DNA of 64,000 nucleotides from the NCBI RefSeq assembly GCF_020329485.1, contig NZ_JAGKJI010000003.1:248001-312000 (forward strand), written 5' to 3'. The stretch comes from Bradyrhizobium cenepequi (GTDB lineage: Bacteria; Pseudomonadota; Alphaproteobacteria; Rhizobiales; Xanthobacteraceae). Positions within the stretch are counted from its first letter, which is position 1. Each line of letters opens with the position of its first letter. The position numbers and the translations under genes were made by a program. The notes under the pieces were generated by a model. It saw only the letters and a program-made list of their open reading frames with translations, was not told the DNA's origin and made no database searches. Of this stretch, positions 46,537 through 55,774 are shown in pieces.

Positions 46537-47010
46537 GGCCGGCGGTCTTTTTCGACCGCGATGGCGTGCTTAACGTCGACAAGAACTACGTGCATAGGAT
46601 CTAGGACTTCGAGTGGACCGCCGGCGCACCGGAAGCGATCAAGCTCTGCAATGATCTGGGCTATCTGCCCTTCGTTGTGACGAAGCAGGCCGGCGTCGCG
46701 CGCGGCTATTATGGGATTGATGCCGTTCGTCGATTGCACGGCTGGATGAATAGCGAACTGGCCAAGATGGGCGCTCATATAGACGAGTTTCAATATTGCC
46801 CCTATCACGAGGGCGGGATCGTCGAGCAGTGACGGCGGGCCAGGGATTGCGCAAACCAGTGCCTGGAATGATTCTGGACTGTTTCAGAACTTGGCCGGCG
46901 CGAAGAGAGGCATGCATTCTGATCGGCGGCAAACCGCACGATCTAGAGGCAGCCGCCGCACGAATACGAGGACATCTGTTCAAGAGCGGCAATCTCGCAG
47001 ATTTGTCCGC
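46537..47010 (+). pseudogene. Degraded HAD phosphatase (HisB-N/GmhB-like)
   Basis: Reading AVFFDRDGVLNVDKNYVHRI, then an in-frame TAG near 46603, then DFEWTAGAPEAIKLCNDLGY and GVARGYYGIDAVRRLHGWM, and after a second break GLRKPVPGMILDC, ILIGGKPHDLEAAAARIRG. This lines up end to end with the intact homologues at 49541 and 59859. Besides the stop and the break near 46830, the last catalytic motif has GGKPHD in place of GDKxTD, losing the metal-binding Asp. It is a dead third copy on the opposite strand. Confidence 0.85.
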
Positions 47011-47078
47011 CGATTGCTGCGAACGAAAGCTTGGCCCTTCAGCGAGCCGACGCATTGCCCTAGGTCCACACGAACACG

Positions 47079-48461
47079 TCATCGCAAATCGCTGTGCTCT
47101 CCGACGCGCCCAACAGGCAAAGCGGGTTCTTCAAACTCGGCTAGACCTACGGGCGCCGCCGGACCGGATACGTCAAAACTCCATGGATCTGAAGGCATCG
47201 AACAGCCTTTGAGACTGTCTCGCATCCATTCCATCGCAAAGAGATGGCCGCGGCTGCTCACGGCAGCGGCGTAGCCCAACAGCAGGAATAAGGGGATCTC
47301 GCGGCTGATCCGTCCGTGCGCCAGGCTCAGAATGGTGGCGAAGGCGACGCCTGCGAGGACGAACCGGGCCTCCGGGTTGATCCGTCCGAGCCAATACATC
47401 CGGACACCGACACATTTCGCAATTAGGATCACAAACAACGCGCCGGCGAGCGGACCGAATTCGACGGCGACCTGCAGCGGCGCGCTATGGACCTGCGTCC
47501 CTCGAATGCAAGACATGGTTGGGAAGCGCTCAAAGCCGATACCGAATAAGTCGCCCCTGGCCAGCAGCCGGAGCGCATCGACATAGAGCTGCTTACGAAT
47601 GTCGATCGAGTTTCGGAGGTCGACCGCCGCGCATCCCGCGTCCAAGGAAGTTGTGCTCTCGATAGCAAGATGAACGAACAGCTTACTTGTTCCCCAACGC
47701 GCCGCGCTGCCTGCGAAGCCCGCCGCCAAGACGGCTCCCAGAATCAGTAGAATGTAGAGGCGCTGTCGCGCCTGGTTTGCAATGCCGATTGCGACCAGCA
47801 TCGCTGCGGCAATCGCGACGAACGTAAACCTCACCTGGCACGCTGCGAAGACGAAGGCGGGCACCGCCGACAGCCCAGCGACGAGGACTGCTCCGCGCCC
47901 AGTCAGCTGCCGGGCAGTCACAGACAGCAGCAGAAAACCTAACAGCATCGTGAACTGCGCCGGGGCCGCATCATAGAGACCGAACACCACTAGCTTCGGG
48001 TGGTTTGGATCACTCCATTGCTCGATCAGCGAAGGAATCGTTACCAGCGTACCTGCCACAACGACCGTTGCGATGAGGAGGATGAAGCTGCCCGACAGCA
48101 CTTTCGCCGGACACAGCCGCGCCGCCGGGTACGCGGCGAGCGTGAGCGTCAGGAGGAAGAATTCCTTCCGATCAGGACCGATTCCATTCAACGCCAGAGA
48201 AATGCCTATCGCCAGCAGCAGGCAGCAAAAGATTGCATCGCGCGCATCGATCTCGAACTCACGCCATCGCCCGAGCGCGAGCAGAGCTGCCGTCGATCCG
48301 ACCATCAGAAAGCCGGTGAACCACGAGCCGGTCGCGAACCATCCGTGCGCTAGAACTGCGAGTGGACTGGCGGCAAACAGGATGGCGAATAGAAGCAGCG
48401 CGCATTGCTGCCAAGCAAAATCGATTCGCCGCTCCAAAAACAGGCGCATGGCCCGGAACAT
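47079..48461 (-). CDS. O-antigen ligase/polymerase-like membrane protein (Wzy_C family)
   Basis: 460 residues with about 10-12 hydrophobic segments. The large periplasmic loop carries LFGIGFERFPTMSCIRGTQ then VHSAPLQVAVEFGPLAG, the Wzy_C pattern (G-x-G…F…H-N/S-x-x-LQ-x-x-x-E-x-G) shared by WaaL ligases and some Wzy polymerases. The histidine and upstream arginines fit the undecaprenyl-PP-binding residues of WaaL. Its 3' end is close to the dead HAD gene. Ligase and polymerase cannot be told apart from sequence alone. Confidence 0.82.
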   Translation of the reverse strand: MFRAMRLFLERRIDFAWQQCALLLFAILFAASPLAVLAHGWFATGSWFTGFLMVGSTAALLALGRWREFEIDARDAIFCCLLLAIGISLALNGIGPDRKEFFLLTLTLAAYPAARLCPAKVLSGSFILLIATVVVAGTLVTIPSLIEQWSDPNHPKLVVFGLYDAAPAQFTMLLGFLLLSVTARQLTGRGAVLVAGLSAVPAFVFAACQVRFTFVAIAAAMLVAIGIANQARQRLYILLILGAVLAAGFAGSAARWGTSKLFVHLAIESTTSLDAGCAAVDLRNSIDIRKQLYVDALRLLARGDLFGIGFERFPTMSCIRGTQVHSAPLQVAVEFGPLAGALFVILIAKCVGVRMYWLGRINPEARFVLAGVAFATILSLAHGRISREIPLFLLLGYAAAVSSRGHLFAMEWMRDSLKGCSMPSDPWSFDVSGPAAPVGLAEFEEPALPVGRVGEHSDLR

Positions 48462-48865
48462 GGACGCGCTTCCCCCAGCCGATCACCGCGATCGACTAGC
48501 ACTGCGGCCGTCCAGTGAACAATCCTTTCCGAGTGAGAATCGTACAAATATGCGGCATCCGCGGGTTGGTCGCTCCAAGCGGGGTGCATTCGGATTTGCG
48601 CGCGCTCGCTCTCGCGAACACCTACCCGCAACGGATGGTTGAGCGATGACGACTCGACAACAAGAAAGGAGCGCCAGCGGCAGAACCGTCTTGATGCTTT
48701 TCTCATATGGATTTGGAGCCTCCTCGCGTGGAACCACAGCATTTCACCTTGATTGGCCGAGCTTTTTCCTAATATACGACCCAATCGGTAGCGGGCGGGG
48801 CACTTGGCAAGTAGCGTCGCTCGGATGGTGCGTTAGAGTGCAAAACGAGGGGGTAAGCATCCTGG
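48462..48865. other. 400-bp gap, divergent promoter region
   Basis: It lies between the leftward ligase-like gene and the rightward acetyltransferase. A minus-strand frame (48483-48737 and overlaps) has moderately protein-like composition but no family resemblance. Promoters for both genes should be here. ATCCTGGATG near the right edge offers a weak ribosome site for the acetyltransferase. Confidence 0.3.
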
Positions 48866-49528
48866 ATGAAAACGACGCAAGAAGAGGGGTCGGCACCGTT
48901 TATTCACCCGACCGCGGTGGTCGAGGAGGGGGCGAAGGTCGGTGACTTCACGAAGGTCTGGTACTTTTCGCACGTCGCGCCGGGCGCGGTGATCGGTGAG
49001 AACTGCAGCCTCGGCCAGAACACCTATGTCGAGCGCAACGCCATCGTCGGTAACGCGTGCCGGCTTGGCAATTCGGTCTCGATCTTCTCCCATGTCGAGC
49101 TCGAGGACTTCGTATTTTGCGCGCCCTATATGGTGTTCACCCATATCTCCTTTCCCCGTGCCGCGATCAACCGCCACGCGGTGTTCAAGAAGACGTTGGT
49201 GAAAACCGGGACGACCTTGGGAGCGAATTCCACGGTGGTGCCCGACATTACCTGCGGCGTCGGTACCTTCCTCGCCGCGGGTGCCACGCTGACCAAGAGT
49301 TCGAAGGACTGGTCCATGATGGTGGGAACGCCTGCGCGCCAAGTCGGCTGGGTGAGTGCGTTCGGCGAAAAGATCGATCTGCCGTTGTCCGGCCGCGGCG
49401 AATGGCGCTGCGAGCAGACAGACGATCTCTACGTCTTGAATGGTGCAGAGCTTGTACGGTATCCAGGTCCCAAGGATATTCTCAAGTACGAGCCCGGACA
49501 ACGATTGGTACGGATGGAAGTCCGGTGA
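48866..49528 (+). CDS. Hexapeptide-repeat N-acetyltransferase (WbpD/WlbB-like)
   Basis: 220 residues. A left-handed beta helix is shown by repeats such as IHPTAVVEEGAKVGDFTKVW, VIGENCSLGQNTYVERNAIVG and TLGANSTVVPDITCGVG; the segment YMVFTHISFPRAAINR is the active-site loop of UDP-sugar 3-N-acetyltransferases. The C-terminus (FGEKIDLPLSGRGEWRCEQTDDLYVL) matches the tail seen in WbpD-type enzymes, which acetylate UDP-2-acetamido-3-amino-glucuronate. The partner oxidase and aminotransferase genes are not in the window, so the exact sugar is open. Confidence 0.85.
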   Translation: MKTTQEEGSAPFIHPTAVVEEGAKVGDFTKVWYFSHVAPGAVIGENCSLGQNTYVERNAIVGNACRLGNSVSIFSHVELEDFVFCAPYMVFTHISFPRAAINRHAVFKKTLVKTGTTLGANSTVVPDITCGVGTFLAAGATLTKSSKDWSMMVGTPARQVGWVSAFGEKIDLPLSGRGEWRCEQTDDLYVLNGAELVRYPGPKDILKYEPGQRLVRMEVR

Positions 49529-49540
49529 GGCTTGAGCCAC

Positions 49541-50059
49541 TTAGTGTTGATCGAAGTCCAACAGTGGCGCCAAGAATTGTGCGAGGTTGCCTCCCCTAAA
49601 TAGGTGCCCTGTTGTTCCCGCGGAGCGAGCTGCCTCGAGATCAGTTGGACTGTCGCCGACCAGAATGCTGCGAGAGACATCCACCGGAAAGCGCTTCAAG
49701 AGATCGGTGATCATACCCGCGCCTGGTTTGCGTCTCTCACTTATTTGGCGGTACTTCTCTAGTGTGGCTTCGGGGTGATAAGGGCAATACTCAAATGCGT
49801 CTATATGAGCCCCAGCCTTTGCCAGCTCTGCCGCCATCCAATCATGTAGCGCATTGACGTGGGCTTCTTCATACAGCCCTCTGGCTACACCTGACTGATT
49901 GGTGACCACGAAGGCAAAGTATCCGGCATCGTTGACGATCTTTATCGCCTCGCGCGCCCCCTTTATCCATCGCAGTTTGGCGATCTCAAACACGTACCCA
50001 GCATCCTCATTGAGGACACCGTCGCGATCAAAGAAAACTGCTGGCCTCTCAATCACCAC
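49541..50059 (-). CDS. HAD-IIIA phosphatase, GmhB/histidinol-phosphatase-like
   Basis: 172 residues from a GTG at 50059 (a second GTG follows); the frame is open to 50119. FFDRDGVLNEDAGYVF holds the catalytic DxD, VVTNQSGVARG motif II, CPYHPEATLEKY the zinc-loop region, KPGAGM motif III and LVGDSPTDLEAARSAG motif IV. This is the GmhB-type fold that removes a phosphate from heptose 1,7-bisphosphate or histidinol phosphate. A paralogue at 59859 in the same direction flanks the other side of the recombination island, and a dead copy lies at 46537. The neighbouring heptose genes (gmhA, hddA) are absent, so the substrate is uncertain. Confidence 0.88.
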   Translation of the reverse strand: MVIERPAVFFDRDGVLNEDAGYVFEIAKLRWIKGAREAIKIVNDAGYFAFVVTNQSGVARGLYEEAHVNALHDWMAAELAKAGAHIDAFEYCPYHPEATLEKYRQISERRKPGAGMITDLLKRFPVDVSRSILVGDSPTDLEAARSAGTTGHLFRGGNLAQFLAPLLDFDQH

Positions 50060-50119
50060 ATTGTTCCATTGTCGCAGGTTGACGTTGCCGCATCGGTTTT
50101 GAAGGCAGCAGAATAGCAC

Positions 50120-50784
50120 TTAGGCTGTCTGCCGGCGATGGAGCCTCGAGCAGGGTATTCTTACGGAGAAGGCCGTTCTTGGCCCACACGAGAGGTCGTT
50201 TTCGGCACTCAGAGAGTTGACCTTACCAAGCATTTCGTCGTGCAGCTTGGCCGATTTTTGTGCGCTGAGCGTTGAGGGACGCGACAGAACGCCTTTTCCC
50301 TGGTTGCCACCGGTGCCGTTGCCGGGCCGGGACTCGGTTGGGCGCTGAGCCGACCAGGGTGTCGGGCGCATCCCAGATCGTCCTCCCCGGCGATCCCGAC
50401 GAGGGCGAACAGGGCATAGCGGCGGGCATAGGTCAGCGCCGTTCCCATCCGGTGAGGAGCCTCGGTATCCTTGGCGGCGCAGACCGGCCAGTCGGACGAA
50501 ATCCATTCGCCCGAGGAATGGGCAAGCAGGGTGGTCAGATGCACCTGTGCCGTGCTCGGCTCGATCCGGGTGGTTTGGATGGCCGCGATCTCCTGCTGGC
50601 TTAGGGCCTCGCGCACGATGTCGAGCCCGCTCGCGAGCGAGGCATAACGGAATGAGCGGTCTTCCTCGCGTGGAAACGGCGAACGGAGGGTGGCAATCAG
50701 CGTCTTTTCAGGATTGGTCAGCTCCGCCTGCGCCCTTGCAAGGGCGGCCGCAATCGCGCCGATGCGCTCACTGGACCGGTGCAT
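50120..50784 (-). pseudogene. Decayed ERF single-strand annealing protein (module A)
   Basis: The N-terminal half is intact: [38 protein letters not shown] and [20 protein letters not shown] followed by EDDL, the ERF signature, nearly the same as the intact protein at 55775. After that the frame shifts at least twice; [16 protein letters not shown] and, in another phase, WAKNGLLRKNTLLEA correspond to the intact protein's middle. The HNH-like C-terminal domain is entirely lost. It overlaps the YqaJ gene by 17 bp, as in the intact module. Confidence 0.85.
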
Positions 50785-51631
50785 CGGTGCTCTCCGTCTG
50801 GGTGGCATCAAAGCTGATGGCGCCGGATTTCGATCGCTTTGCCCGGATGCCGTGTCCGCTTGCCTCTTTGGCGTCCTCGGGTACGAGCTTCTTCAGTTCT
50901 GCCTTCGCGGTCTCGTGCTCTGCATGGGAGTCGCGGGTTCTGAGGTAAGTTGCCGCAAGCTCAGCCCATAGATCGGATGATGCCATGTCCACGACCTTGA
51001 CCGCTTCCAGCCGCGGACGCGGCGCTTCGATCCCGAACAGGCGAGGCGGCTCACCGGTCTGCACGCAGCGCCAGAACTTCTTCTCGGCCGTCAAAAGCAG
51101 GTGTTGGTAGAGCGGATCGGCATGGAGCTTGATTTCAACCCACTTGCCGCCGCCCGTGATAATGGACAGCACGGCGGAGCGCGCGGCCAGCACCCACATG
51201 TTGTGCTGCAGCTGCGCCATGTGCTTCTCGGCCGCCGCCTCTTCGGTGAAGCTCCAGGGCAGCATGAACTTGGCCTCAAACACCGCGCCGGTCTCCTCGA
51301 CGATGCCGTCCAGCGTTGCCGCCATCCATTTGTGAACGGGATGGCGCATCCGCTTCTGGACGTCCTTGACGGTCTGGCCGGTTGAGCGCTGATACCAGGT
51401 CCGGTTCAATGCTTCGGTCACCGTGCCGAGCTGGACGACGAGGTTGTCGGAAAAGTCTTGCGGCTCGATCTCGCCGCGCTTCTCGCGCCAGAGACGAACG
51501 AGGTCGGCTTCGTCATTGCCCAGGATGACGCGGGCATCCGAGCCGCCGATGAAATGGCGGCGATCGACCGGGTTGAACTTGACGATTCGGATTTGTGGCG
51601 CATCGGCGCCATCGGTTTGTACGCTACTCAC
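50768..51631 (-). CDS. YqaJ-type viral recombinase exonuclease (module A)
   Basis: 287 residues from the GTG at 51631, with GGAG 6 bp upstream; the same GTG context recurs at 54254. The family core is clear: [37 protein letters not shown] holding the D…E-x-K catalytic residues, and [13 protein letters not shown]. YqaJ enzymes are lambda-exonuclease-like: they chew one strand of double-stranded DNA to load an annealing protein. Its normal partner (the ERF gene) is decayed here, so it may be an orphan still under weak selection. Confidence 0.88.
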   Translation of the reverse strand: MSSVQTDGADAPQIRIVKFNPVDRRHFIGGSDARVILGNDEADLVRLWREKRGEIEPQDFSDNLVVQLGTVTEALNRTWYQRSTGQTVKDVQKRMRHPVHKWMAATLDGIVEETGAVFEAKFMLPWSFTEEAAAEKHMAQLQHNMWVLAARSAVLSIITGGGKWVEIKLHADPLYQHLLLTAEKKFWRCVQTGEPPRLFGIEAPRPRLEAVKVVDMASSDLWAELAATYLRTRDSHAEHETAKAELKKLVPEDAKEASGHGIRAKRSKSGAISFDATQTESTDAPVQ

Positions 51632-51705
51632 CGGTATCTCCACTTAAAGACTGGCGCGGCACTACCTGCCGCACTGCCTTAAGCCCCGCGCCTGCGAGGT
51701 GAGAT
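51603..51705 (-). promoter_or_regulatory. Conserved 5' leader of YqaJ gene (module A)
   Basis: This stretch is clearly similar to 54224-54325. It includes the GTG start with GGAGATACCG, then upstream the arms GCGGC and GCCGC separated by 7 variable bases (near 51656-51673), flanked by CTTAA(A/G) motifs. The stem is kept while the loop differs (ACTACCT versus GTTACTT), which suggests a selected hairpin or operator rather than mere shared descent. Confidence 0.5.
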
Positions 51706-51867
51706 ACCGGGGTGGCTACGCGCCCGGCCGACTCAGTAACGCTCCGTTGGCGTAGAATGCCAGTCCTTTCTGCAGCAAGATTGTTGCTCTTTTGCGCGCC
51801 GCCGTCCCTTGAAGGTTCGGCCGTCACCCAGGCAGGTTGGCGAAAACGGGTGACGGAGGCGGGTGTG

Positions 51868-52089
51868 GTGGCGTCAAAACGACAAATCGAAGTCAATGAA
51901 GAACGTCAAGCAAAGCACGGGGCCCAAGCTGCGAGTGGAAAGGCAAGGTCGCGTCAAAACGCCCTTCGTCATGGCCTGTCGCGGCCAATTCCAGGCGAAG
52001 GCCCGGCAGTAGAGAGGCTCGCTCGCGCGGTTTGTCGGGCGCAGATTGAAAGGTGCCTAAAATTGATCTGCCGGATATCATGCACCTGA
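51868..52089 (+). pseudogene. Truncated copy of the conserved hypothetical found at 59095
   Basis: From a GTG preceded by GGAGG, the product VASKRQIEVNEERQAKHGAQ then ASGKARSRQNALRHGLSRPI matches the N-terminal part of the 139-residue protein at 59095 (SGPKTAAGRLRSSRNALRHGLS). It ends at 73 residues with an unrelated tail, so it is truncated. Its position divergent from YqaJ repeats the layout of the intact module. Confidence 0.7.
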
Positions 52090-52105
52090 AGCTTGAGCTA
52101 AGGCC

Positions 52106-52132
52106 GGCTCGTCACGGGCTCGTCACCGCACT
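52106..52132 (+). repeat. 27-bp direct repeat, left copy
   Basis: Perfectly repeated at 53261-53287. The unit itself starts with two near-tandem GGCTCGTCAC motifs and ends CCGCACT. The two copies bracket the SGNH hydrolase gene. It could be a target duplication, an attachment-like site, or the scar of a recombination event. Confidence 0.85.
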
Positions 52133-52251
52133 CGTGGGCGTGCCGGAATCCGGCAATTTACGGGATTGATCGCAGGTTGCCTTTTTGATAGGCGATCAGT
52201 TGGGCAAGAGGACGCGCGACGCGTTTTGCGTCGAGCGAAGTAGTTCTGGGA

Positions 52252-53037
52252 ATGAACAGGCGGGAAGTTCTGCTGTCGCTGGGGGTTGCGGCAGCGGGTG
52301 CGGTTGGCACCTATTTCACCACGCGCGCTCATTGGCGCGGGACATACCTTCAGATGGGCACCAGCATCACGGCCGGCGTTACGCCGAAGGCCGGAAGGAC
52401 TCCTGCGCTCGTTGGCGATCAGCTTGGCATGGTCGGCATAAACGGCGGGATTGCCGGCGCTTGGGTTGGCCATCATACCGTTGCCGGCAGGGATCACCGA
52501 TCCCTGTTCGCTGTGGTGGACGCGGTGATATCCGGCGACTGGTCGCGCCAGGAAGCCGAAACCGATCCGACAATCAAAACCAACATCTCGCACCTCGCGA
52601 CCGCGGACTTCTCCAAGCTGAGCCTCCTGGGCCTCGAGTACGGGCCGAACGATTATGCCTATGACTGCCCGATCGGAGAAGCTTCCGATACAGACTGTCG
52701 AACCTTCAGCGGTGCCCTCAGTTATTCGCTATCGAAGCTCTGGGCGGCGTTTCCGAAGCTGCGGATGTTCCTGATCACGCCAGCCTGGCGGCTGAATCCA
52801 AAGGGGCTGGACAGCGACACCAATCCAAACGGGATCGGCCTATTCCTGAAGGACTATGTGGACGCCATGATCCAGATCGCCGAGCGACACCACATTCCCT
52901 GCCTAGACATGTGGCGCACGTTCGGCATCAACATCCACAACTACAAGGCCCTCACCTTTGACGGGACTCATCCAAACGATGAGTGTGCAGTTCGCAGAGC
53001 CGACGTCATAGCTTCGTTCGTCAAAGCCACGTTCTGA
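52252..53037 (+). CDS. SGNH/GDSL-type hydrolase with export signal
   Basis: 261 residues. The N-terminus MNRREVLLSLGVAAAGAVG has the twin-Arg and hydrophobic stretch of a Tat-type signal. YLQMGTSITAG is the GDS block holding the nucleophile Ser, GINGGIAGA the second block, LEYGPNDYAY the third with its Asn, and FDGTHPNDE the D-x-x-H block. These enzymes remove acyl groups, often acetyl, from polysaccharides. It stands alone between 27-bp direct repeats and appears to be a separately acquired cargo gene, possibly for de-acetylating the polysaccharide made next door. Confidence 0.8.
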   Translation: MNRREVLLSLGVAAAGAVGTYFTTRAHWRGTYLQMGTSITAGVTPKAGRTPALVGDQLGMVGINGGIAGAWVGHHTVAGRDHRSLFAVVDAVISGDWSRQEAETDPTIKTNISHLATADFSKLSLLGLEYGPNDYAYDCPIGEASDTDCRTFSGALSYSLSKLWAAFPKLRMFLITPAWRLNPKGLDSDTNPNGIGLFLKDYVDAMIQIAERHHIPCLDMWRTFGINIHNYKALTFDGTHPNDECAVRRADVIASFVKATF

Positions 53038-53236
53038 GGCCAGCGCTTCCGTGCAGCCGCCTCGCGATGGTCGGCCAGGTCGCCGCAGCTCTCCTGGGCT
53101 TGAGCAGCATCATGACAAGCAGCGGGTTCATCGCGGCCCCCCCGATCTGCCTGTCCTTGAACTTCCCAAGCGCCATCTCAAGGTCTTTCCGGAGATCCCG
53201 ATCCTCCGGCAGATAGTTGATGAATTCCTTGAGCAT
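53021..53236 (-). CDS. Small hypothetical protein, 71 residues
   Basis: MLKEFINYLPEDRDLRKDLE then MALGKFKDRQIGGAAMNPLL. The composition is protein-like (amphipathic helix followed by a hydrophobic stretch), but no family is recognised and its end overlaps the SGNH gene by 17 bp. It lies within the segment bracketed by the 27-bp repeats. It may be a fragment of a longer gene. Confidence 0.3.
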   Translation of the reverse strand: MLKEFINYLPEDRDLRKDLEMALGKFKDRQIGGAAMNPLLVMMLLKPRRAAATWPTIARRLHGSAGLRTWL

Positions 53237-53260
53237 GTAGGCGAAGGCTTGCCGCCCATT

Positions 53261-53287
53261 GGCTCGTCACGGGCTCGTCACCGCACT
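53261..53287 (+). repeat. 27-bp direct repeat, right copy
   Basis: Identical over all 27 bp to 52106-52132 and in the same orientation. Sequence identity stops abruptly on both sides (CGTGGG follows the left copy, GTTGCA the right). Confidence 0.85.
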
Positions 53288-53558
53288 GTTGCAGTCTCCA
53301 AATCTGAAATCAGGTGAACGGCTGCGCTCGAGCGCTGTGAACGTGCGGCCTACGCAACGCAGAAACGGATCCTTCGAACGAGTGGGGGGCGACATTTCGA
53401 GTCTGATCCCGACAAAGCGAAGCCACAACCGTCGGGACAACAGAAACGTAAGAGGGAAGGGGCTGAGTGGGATCGGAAGTGCAGCGAGGAAGTTTGATCC
53501 TGTACCGTGGGTAGCGTAGTTATAAGGGCGGGCGCCGTTGACGCAATCTGGGGGCTTC

Positions 53559-53663
53559 ATGACTTCACGGTCTGAAATCATACGAATGTTGCTGCTAGCG
53601 ATTGGAATGGCGGTCCTTATTTTCGGGGCCATCTATTCAGTCGGCGGATTGCGCTTGTACTAG
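53559..53663 (+). CDS. Candidate 34-residue single-span membrane peptide
   Basis: An ATG preceded by GGGGG opens a 34-codon frame: MTSRSEIIRMLLLAIGMAVL then IFGAIYSVGGLRLY. The middle is a clean membrane span with a basic N-terminal flank. Short frames of this type arise by chance, so the evidence is the start site and composition only. Confidence 0.3.
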   Translation: MTSRSEIIRMLLLAIGMAVLIFGAIYSVGGLRLY

Positions 53664-53719
53664 TGTTCCGTCACTGACGGACGATTCACAAATCGGCGCA
53701 AACCTGCGAGTCTGCGCCG

Positions 53720-54203
53720 ATGAGGAAGATCGAGCCGATTGCCGTCGGCACAGCCGATCGCGAACGATCGGAGCGGCTGGTCCGGGACCGGAACACGCCG
53801 CAGAAGGTGGTTTGACGAGCACGGATCGTGCTGCTGGCGAGCGATGGATTGACGGGAGGCGATCGCAGCGGCGGTTGGCAAGAGCCTGCTGACAGTCCGC
53901 CGCTGGCGCCGTCGCTATGTGGCGAAAGGTGTGGACGGACTTCTGAAGGACGCGACGCGACCCTCTCGTGTCAAGCCGTTGCCGTCCGAAAAGATCAAGC
54001 AGGTGGTGCACATGACGCTACACGAGAAACCGCCGAATGCGACCGATTGGAGCGTGCGCAGCATGGCGAAGGCTGCTGGCATCTCTTACAGCAGTGCGCA
54101 GCGGATCTGGCATGCGCATGGGCTGAAGCCGCATCTGGTCAACACTTTCAAAGTCTCGCGCGACAAGAACTTCGCCGCCAAGGTGGAGGACGTGATCGAA
54201 CTT
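53720..54203 (+). mobile_element. IS630-type transposase remnant
   Basis: Across shifted frames it reads KIEPIAVGTADRERSERLVR, RARIVLLAS, AVGKSLLTVRRWRRRYVAKG, then LLKDATRPSRVKPLP and, intact, VRSMAKAAGISYSSAQRIWH and AHGLKPHLVNTFKVSRD followed by KNFAAKVEDVI. This is the N-terminal helix-turn-helix half of an IS630 transposase. It stops where the catalytic DDE domain should begin and joins a fragment of a YqaJ gene. There are also stops in the first third. The element is inactive. Confidence 0.85.
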
Positions 54204-54325
54204 GAGGACTTGAAATTCAGGCTTTACGGCGCCATCGGTCTGAACACTACTCACCGGTATCTCCTGCTTAAGAACAACGCGGCGTTACTTGCCGCACTGC
54301 CTTAAGCCCCGCAGGACCGCAGGTT
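54204..54325 (-). pseudogene. 5' end of a third YqaJ gene copy with its leader (module C)
   Basis: The minus strand has the GTG start in GGAGATACCGGTGAG and codes SSVQTDGA, then a diverged stretch and VLKFD, matching the N-terminus of the module A YqaJ protein ([16 protein letters not shown]). The leader hairpin arms GCGGC/GCCGC and flanking CTTAAG sites are present as well. The rest is cut away by the IS630-type fragment. It shows that a third recombination module once stood here. Confidence 0.7.
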
Positions 54326-54419
54326 CTATAGTCAGTAAGAGGTTCGCCTTTGTGGCGATGCGCAAATCTGCGTGTACTAAGGAGATGAGTCCGACATTTA
54401 CCACGAATTTTACCCTATT

Positions 54420-55691
54420 TCACTGATCGCTTGATTTGCTCTCGATCATAAGTGGGCTAAGGCCCTCAATTTCCGACATGGCACGTCCGGCGATGCCTTG
54501 CAGGTCTCCATACAGTCCGGCGCTAGAATCGAGTACGCCTTTCAGCTGCTCCTCGCGCTTGGCCCACATCCGCATCATCGTTTTTCGCTCGCGATCGAGA
54601 TCAACTTGCATATCGGTGAATTTCTCGACGATCGCCTCGATACGATGCCGAAAGCGTGGTCCGGTTAGATACTGGTAAACCATTTCCATTTTGGTTCGCT
54701 GGCCGTCCGCGGCTCGCTTGCTACTTGCCAGATCGATCAGCGATTGGCGTAAAGCGATCGCAAGCGGGATCGCAAAGCGCAGCCTGGTCACCCAAATGCT
54801 GTCGATGAGGTCGAACGTTTCGACGCCTTTAGGCAACACGGTGGAAACGATCAGTGCAATTTCGGCTTTTGCGGTGCGTTGGTCGTCCCGCAGTTTGGTG
54901 ATCCAGACATCGCTCCAAGCTTTGGTGCGTTTGGATTCCCACAATATGGTACCGCAGAGTTGACCGCCAGGACCTTGAACCCGTTGAAGGATGTCGCCGC
55001 CGAACTCACCTTTGGGCACTGGCTCAATCATGTCTTGGGGAAAACGATTGCGTAGCAAGGATTGAAGCTCAAGTTCTGACGCCTCACCCTGCAACTGCTG
55101 GGATTTCTGTTCGGCCTTTCGGCTCAACTCCTCGATCTGACGCTGCATCCCTGCAATCTGGGCTTCCCTTTCCGAGAGCTTAGCCCTCAGGCTGTCCTCA
55201 GCCTCGGCCTTGGCCTGGTCGCGAACGGCGGCAAGCGATTCCTGCACTTTCTTCTGCACGGAAAGATCGAGTGCGCGTTTCGCGTCGTCGAGCTCTCGGG
55301 ATTTGCGCAGGACGTCTGCGTGGGCCTTTTGCGCCTCGGCTAATTTTGCGTTGTTGGCATCAAGGTTGCCCTGAAGCTCCGCCAGCAACCGATCGCGCTG
55401 TTTCCGCTCGGCGGCAAGCGCGACGCGGGCCTTTTTCTGCTCAGATTCCGTGATCGACACACGTTCGATCTGAAGTCTCTTGGCGACTTCGTCGTCGATC
55501 GCTTCGCGGGCCTTGGCGAGAGCCTTCTGGGACTTTCGCAAACTTACCTCGCGCTTTGCAATGTCCGCATCCTTTTGCGCTAATTGTTGTTCGAACTGCC
55601 TGCGGGTTTTCGCGATCAGTGGTGCTGCCAGGGTATCAGTCAATTTGATCGGCGTGCTGCACTTTGGACAAACGATCTGCGGGTCACTCAT
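54420..55691 (-). CDS. DUF2130 protein: zinc ribbon, coiled coil, PD-(D/E)xK-like nuclease domain
   Basis: 423 residues. C8/C11 (VCPKCSTPI) start a small zinc-ribbon-like element; residues 25-205 are a continuous charged coiled coil; residues 205-415 are the DUF2130 domain. Within it GGDI (D233) and LWESKRTK (E252, K254) give the D…E-x-K arrangement of restriction-type nucleases, preceded by the helix ELELQSLLRNRFP. DUF2130 proteins are uncharacterised; a DNA-cleaving role is inferred. The gene is 83 bp after the ERF-HNH gene and in the same direction, so it is probably the last member of the recombination operon. Confidence 0.85.
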   Translation of the reverse strand: MSDPQIVCPKCSTPIKLTDTLAAPLIAKTRRQFEQQLAQKDADIAKREVSLRKSQKALAKAREAIDDEVAKRLQIERVSITESEQKKARVALAAERKQRDRLLAELQGNLDANNAKLAEAQKAHADVLRKSRELDDAKRALDLSVQKKVQESLAAVRDQAKAEAEDSLRAKLSEREAQIAGMQRQIEELSRKAEQKSQQLQGEASELELQSLLRNRFPQDMIEPVPKGEFGGDILQRVQGPGGQLCGTILWESKRTKAWSDVWITKLRDDQRTAKAEIALIVSTVLPKGVETFDLIDSIWVTRLRFAIPLAIALRQSLIDLASSKRAADGQRTKMEMVYQYLTGPRFRHRIEAIVEKFTDMQVDLDRERKTMMRMWAKREEQLKGVLDSSAGLYGDLQGIAGRAMSEIEGLSPLMIESKSSDQ

Positions 55692-55774
55692 TCATGTTTT
55701 CCATTTCTGAGGCTACAGCGAGCAATCAAAATTGCCGGGAAGCTCGCTGCGTAGAAGGACAAAACATCCGCGCG

